Origin: Sphingomonas sp.
GTDB lineage: Bacteria > Pseudomonadota > Alphaproteobacteria > Sphingomonadales > Sphingomonadaceae
Reading direction: 5' to 3'
Length of the DNA stretch: 64,000 bases
Assembly: GCF_017304635.1 (NCBI RefSeq)
Contig: NZ_JAFKMA010000005.1
Location: 62,001-126,000 of the forward strand
Part shown: in pieces, positions 60,563-64,000 of the stretch
Position numbering within the stretch: the stretch's first letter is position 1
How the letters are laid out: each line of letters starts with the position of its first letter
Translations under genes and position numbers: made by a program
Notes under the pieces: generated by a model
The model's database searches: none
Told to the model about the DNA's origin: nothing
The model's input: the letters and a program-made list of their open reading frames with translations, nothing else

Positions 60563-61222
60563 ATGAGCGCGCAGGCTGACGTCATGGAACAACCCACGAT
60601 TACCGAGGCCCCGTGGCCGCTGTCGGGAAAGCCGGCACTGCCCGTTGGCGACCGCATTCGGGCGCGTCGCAAGGCGCTCGACATGACGTTGCAGGATCTG
60701 GCCGACCGGTCGGGCCTGTCCGCGCCGTTCATCTCTCAGGCCGAACGGCACCGCACGGTGCCGTCGATCGTCTCGCTGCTGGCGCTGGCGAAGGCGCTGG
60801 GCGTCGACATCAGCTACTTCATGTCGGTGCCGCACAGCGACAAGATCGTCAGCCGCGCCGACGAACCGCGTGAGATCGAGGTCGATTCGCCGGTCACCTA
60901 TTACGACCTGACCGCCGAGTTCGAGAGCCGACGGCTGGATGCGATGATCCTGCACATCCCGCCGGGCTACGCCTTCCGCATCGACCGGCACCATGGCGAG
61001 CACTTCCGCTACGTGCTGAAGGGCGAGGTCTATGCCAAGGCCGGCGACGTCGAGACCGTGCTGCGCGAAGGCGACAGCATGCATTTCGACTCGCTGCTGC
61101 CACATGGCGTCGCCAACCGGTCCAGCGAGACGGCGATCATGCTCCACGTCGGCACGCCCAGCATGTTCAAGACCAACCCGATCTGGGCAACCACGGGCGA
61201 GGAAAACGAGGGGCTGGTCTAG
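60563..61222 (+). CDS. XRE-family regulator with C-terminal cupin domain
   Basis: This 219-residue protein has a helix-turn-helix at about 28-85 (RIRARRKALDMTLQDLADRSGLSAPFISQAE). A small beta-barrel cupin at about 120-205 has HHGEHFRYVLKGEVYAK and LPHGVANRSS. XRE-cupin regulators often respond to a small metabolite bound in the cupin and control the neighbouring transporter or enzyme. Here the neighbour is the divergent interrupted receptor. ATG 60563 is used; ATG 60584 is possible, and neither has a strong ribosome site. Confidence 0.9.
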   Translation: MSAQADVMEQPTITEAPWPLSGKPALPVGDRIRARRKALDMTLQDLADRSGLSAPFISQAERHRTVPSIVSLLALAKALGVDISYFMSVPHSDKIVSRADEPREIEVDSPVTYYDLTAEFESRRLDAMILHIPPGYAFRIDRHHGEHFRYVLKGEVYAKAGDVETVLREGDSMHFDSLLPHGVANRSSETAIMLHVGTPSMFKTNPIWATTGEENEGLV

Positions 61223-61232
61223 CCGAGGGATC

Positions 61233-61258
61233 GGGCCGCGAGCATTCGCCCGCGGCCC
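61233..61258. terminator. Hairpin between convergent regulator and receptor
   Basis: GGGCCGCG and CGCGGCCC form a perfect 8-bp stem around a 10-base loop, with GATC partly extending it. It lies between convergent genes and has no T-run. It could stop transcription from both sides. Confidence 0.55.
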
Positions 61259-61266
61259 GGATCGTT

Positions 61267-63429
61267 TCAAAAAGCCGTCGCCAAACTCAGGCGGACGGTG
61301 CGCGGGGTACCGACATAGAGGTGGGTTTCGCCGCCCGTCGCCCAATAGACCTTGTCGAGCAGATTGTCGGCGGTGACGCGGATCGTCATCGCGTGGCCGT
61401 CGAACGCCTTCAGGTGGTACGCGGCGCCCATGCTGACGGTCGCATAGCCCGGCAGGAACACGCGGTCCTGCAAATCGTCCGAGCGACTACCGGTGTAATA
61501 GACGCCGCCATTCACTTCGGCGCCCGACAGCCAGTGCGGGCGGTAGGCGAGGAACAGCGATCCGGCATAGCGCGGTGCATTGATGAAATGGCGTCCATTC
61601 TGCGCGGGTACGCTCGTTTTGACCTGTTTCGCGTCGAGGAACTGCCACGACAGCGCGCCGGTCAGGTCGGGCACGATGGTGCCCTGGAACGACGCCTCGA
61701 CGCCGCGGAACCGCGCCCGTCCGTCGCTGACGAACACGTTGGTCGCATCGACGTAGCTGGAGGGGCGGTCGATGTCGAAATAGGCGATGCTGGCGACGGC
61801 GCCCGTATCCTCGATCTTGAAGCCGAGTTCCTTCTGCCGGCTGACCAGCGGCGGCAGGACGGCGCCGGCATTGGCGGCGGTCAGCGGCGCGGTTCCGGCG
61901 CTTTCCAGCCCTTCGACGTACGAGGCGTAGAGGCTGGTATGCGCGACCGGATGGAGCAGCACCGCCGCCATCGGCGACAGCTTGTCGAGCCGGAACGGCG
62001 TGGTGCCGACCTTCTCGACGCGGAAGCTCGACTGGCGCGCGCCGCCGATCAGCGTCAGCAGCTTGCCGACGTTCGCCGTGTCCATCAGGTAGAAGCCGTT
62101 ATCGTCGGTATATTGGACGAATGCGGCGCTTTTCGGCGTGAAGGTGAGCGCGGAGGTCGGCACGGCGGGCGGGTGGTAGAAGTTGCTAGCGCCGGTGAAG
62201 CTGCTGGTCGCGATGGCCGATTCGCGCAAATGGTTCGCCGCATAGCCGGCCAGGATTTCCTGCCGCACGATGCCGGTCGTGATCGTCCCGGTAACCTCGG
62301 CGCGGACGCTGTCGTTGCCGAAATCCTCGCTCGGGCTGACATAGCCGACCAGCGTGGCCGCGCCGCTCACCAGGTCGGTCGGATTGACGTCGACGATCCA
62401 GCGGCTGCGGTGGAGGCGCGCGACGCCGCCTTCGACATCGACCGACCAGCCATCGGCGATCTTGTAGTCGAGCCGGGCGAGCCCATTGGTCACGCGGCCG
62501 AAATAGGCGGCGTCGGTCGGGGCGTAGCGGTTGTGCGGGTTGGGGTAGGGGGGCAGCGTGATCGTTCCGCCGATCCCCTTCACCGCGCCGACCGGATTGG
62601 GCAGCAGGACCGATCCGGGCTCGGCCATCTTGCGCTCGTAATGCTCGACGTCGAACTGCAACGACAGGCGATCGGTCGGCCGCACGTCGAACGCGGCGCT
62701 GGTCAGCCAGCGATAGCCGTGGACGCCGTCGATCGGCGTTTCCAGATGCGCGGCATAGCCGTTGACGCGCAGCCCGAATTGCGCCGCGCTGCCGAACGAT
62801 CGACCGATGTCGACACCCGCGCCGTACGTCCCCTCGATATCGGTATCGAGCCGCACGTCGGTGACCGGGTCGCGACCGGCCCGCTTCGTCACCAGGTTGA
62901 CGATGACCGACGGGCTGGTGAAGCCGTAGTAGAGCGCCGACACGCCGTTCAGCGCCTCGACCCGTTCCTTGTTCTCGATCGGGATCGGCAGGTAATTGAT
63001 GATCGGCAGCGCGCCGTTGAGGCGGAAGTTGGTGCGCGGATTGGCGACCACGCCGCGCGCGGCATAGCTGTTGGCGGTCAGCGGGCTGTTGCCCTGCTGC
63101 GTGATCCCGGCGACGTTGCGCAACGCATCGTCGAGGCCGCGCGCATCCTGTTCCTGCAACAGGAGGTGGTCGATGACGGTGACGGTCAGCGGCGTGTCGA
63201 CCAGCGCCTGGTTGCGGAACGCGCCGGTCTGCGTGTCGGTCGGCGTCGGCTGCTTGTCGCGCTTGCCGGTGACCAGGATGTCGCTGCCCGGTCCGGCATT
63301 GGCCGGCGGATCGTCGGTGGCGGCGGTCGCGGCGAAGGCCGTGGCCGGCGTCGCGACCATCAGGATCGACGTCAAAAGAACATGGTTGCGGAACCGGCGA
63401 ATCCGCCGGCCGCGGCGACCGATTGTCAT
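61267..63429 (-). CDS. TonB-dependent receptor, siderophore type
   Basis: This 720-residue protein has a signal peptide ending AFAA and a TonB-box-like SDILVTGKRD. The plug has VIDHLLLQEQDARGLDDALRNVAGIT and the GVSALYYGFTSPSVIVNLVTKRA segment, where the usual RGPxxxLYG is altered. The barrel ends RLSLATAF with a terminal Phe. Its layout and length match the FhuA/FecA-type siderophore receptor group more than the other receptors here. No iron-handling gene is adjacent. GAAGGGG precedes the ATG. It is convergent with the XRE-cupin gene. Confidence 0.9.
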   Translation of the reverse strand: MTIGRRGRRIRRFRNHVLLTSILMVATPATAFAATAATDDPPANAGPGSDILVTGKRDKQPTPTDTQTGAFRNQALVDTPLTVTVIDHLLLQEQDARGLDDALRNVAGITQQGNSPLTANSYAARGVVANPRTNFRLNGALPIINYLPIPIENKERVEALNGVSALYYGFTSPSVIVNLVTKRAGRDPVTDVRLDTDIEGTYGAGVDIGRSFGSAAQFGLRVNGYAAHLETPIDGVHGYRWLTSAAFDVRPTDRLSLQFDVEHYERKMAEPGSVLLPNPVGAVKGIGGTITLPPYPNPHNRYAPTDAAYFGRVTNGLARLDYKIADGWSVDVEGGVARLHRSRWIVDVNPTDLVSGAATLVGYVSPSEDFGNDSVRAEVTGTITTGIVRQEILAGYAANHLRESAIATSSFTGASNFYHPPAVPTSALTFTPKSAAFVQYTDDNGFYLMDTANVGKLLTLIGGARQSSFRVEKVGTTPFRLDKLSPMAAVLLHPVAHTSLYASYVEGLESAGTAPLTAANAGAVLPPLVSRQKELGFKIEDTGAVASIAYFDIDRPSSYVDATNVFVSDGRARFRGVEASFQGTIVPDLTGALSWQFLDAKQVKTSVPAQNGRHFINAPRYAGSLFLAYRPHWLSGAEVNGGVYYTGSRSDDLQDRVFLPGYATVSMGAAYHLKAFDGHAMTIRVTADNLLDKVYWATGGETHLYVGTPRTVRLSLATAF

Positions 63430-63535
63430 GGTGAAAGCCCCTTCGTGGTGTGTCGCCGGGGCCGCTAGGGGCGGGTCATGTCACTTCTGTTGCAAATCGT
63501 CACATTGGGAAAATGTATGGGAACCGAGGCCCGGC

Positions 63536-64000
63536 TCAGCCATCGGCGGCGGTTCGCGGCAGGTCGAGTACGACCGCCAGTCCGGGTCCGGCATCACCGA
63601 GTTCGAGGCGCATGCCGTGCAGCGCCGCGATCGCCGCGACCAAGCTGAGGCCGAGGCCGTGGCCCGGCGTCGCGCGGCTGGCGTCGAGCCGCGTGAAGCG
63701 TTGCAGCGCGCGGACGCGATCGGCTGGCGCGATGCCCGGCCCGTCGTCGCGCACGCCGAGCGCGATGCCTCCGGCCGTTTCCCGCAGCGACAGCGCCACG
63801 CGCGTGCCGGGCGGCGTGTGAGTCGCCGCATTCTCGATCAGATTGACGATCGCCTGCGCCAGCAACTGCCGGTCCCCGACCATCTCGACGCCATCGTCGA
63901 CCTGCCAGTCGAGCGAGCGGCCGCCGTCGCGCACCGCGGGCTCGTAGCTTTCGCTCAGTTCGACGACGAGTGCGGACAGGTCGACGCTGGCGAAGTCGCG
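63536..64000 (-). CDS. Histidine kinase, C-terminal ATPase part (5' end cut by window)
   Basis: The frame is open to the right edge and gives 154 residues of an HATPase domain. The N box (IVNLIENAATHT), G1 (DDGPGIA), F-like (LQRFTRLDASR) and G2 (GHGLGLSLV) boxes are intact, so the kinase core is probably functional. The sensor and phosphoacceptor regions lie outside the window. A response regulator is expected further right. It is on the same strand as the siderophore-type receptor but separated by 106 bases. Confidence 0.88.
   Translation of the reverse strand, partial: RDFASVDLSALVVELSESYEPAVRDGGRSLDWQVDDGVEMVGDRQLLAQAIVNLIENAATHTPPGTRVALSLRETAGGIALGVRDDGPGIAPADRVRALQRFTRLDASRATPGHGLGLSLVAAIAALHGMRLELGDAGPGLAVVLDLPRTAADG

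Overview
The window is a GC-rich chromosomal segment most consistent with a Sphingomonas-like alphaproteobacterium. The evidence is five TonB-dependent receptors (TBDRs) with DIVVTA-type TonB boxes, periplasmic Tat/Sec hydrolases beside them, a split kdp locus and many two-component proteins. This taxonomic call is an inference from gene content; no rRNA or tRNA is present. There are no CRISPR arrays, insertion sequences, phage genes or attachment sites. No gene-free stretch exceeds 300 bases.

Layout. 1-3339: end of a DUF4403-like membrane-anchored protein (cut by the left edge), a small secreted protein, and an OmpR-type regulator overlapping its histidine kinase. 3340-5879: a beta-carbonic anhydrase overlapping a SulP anion transporter, flanked by striking palindromes. 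5880-8085: a BaiN/HI0933-type flavoprotein and a divergent TauE/TSUP permease. 8131-18633: an accessory catabolic block with a TBDR, a carboxylesterase, a GH1 glycosidase, a fatty-acyl-CoA-ligase-like enzyme, a second TBDR and a TetR regulator. Three of its promoters share a motif of about 24-28 bp, suggesting one regulon for an acylated glycoside or similar substrate. 18743-21758: small envelope proteins, a DUF2844/DUF3443 pair (the latter looks like a two-lobed pepsin-type aspartic protease) and a hemerythrin-like protein. 21870-26164: a phosphorelay locus with a LuxR-type regulator, a hybrid kinase, a single-domain receiver and a divergent receiver-HPt protein. 26346-35128: an operon-like set of five exported DUF11/Ig-like proteins, including a 1662-residue protein with a C-terminal beta-barrel, followed by a tandem PilZ protein. 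This is the best candidate for an undescribed surface-assembly system. 35161-37081: a MarR regulator and an MHS-family transporter. 37191-45267: the high-affinity potassium uptake system, kdpFABC-kdpE on the minus strand with kdpD divergent, plus an extra 27-residue membrane peptide ahead of kdpF. 45455-51011: a DUF1800/DUF1501 pair convergent with a YncE/phosphatase-type protein. 51099-55876: a HerA-like ATPase, divergent from a TBDR plus acid-phosphatase operon with a possible Pho box. 55881-63429: a gluzincin-like peptidase with repeats, a TBDR interrupted by one in-frame TAA, its divergent XRE-cupin regulator, and a siderophore-type TBDR. 63536-64000: the C-terminal part of another histidine kinase, cut by the right edge.

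The main themes are TonB-fed nutrient capture with local hydrolases and local regulators, ion homeostasis (bicarbonate/anion and potassium), and surface or envelope assembly possibly linked to c-di-GMP. Functions are inferred from motifs and family resemblance read by eye; no database search was run.
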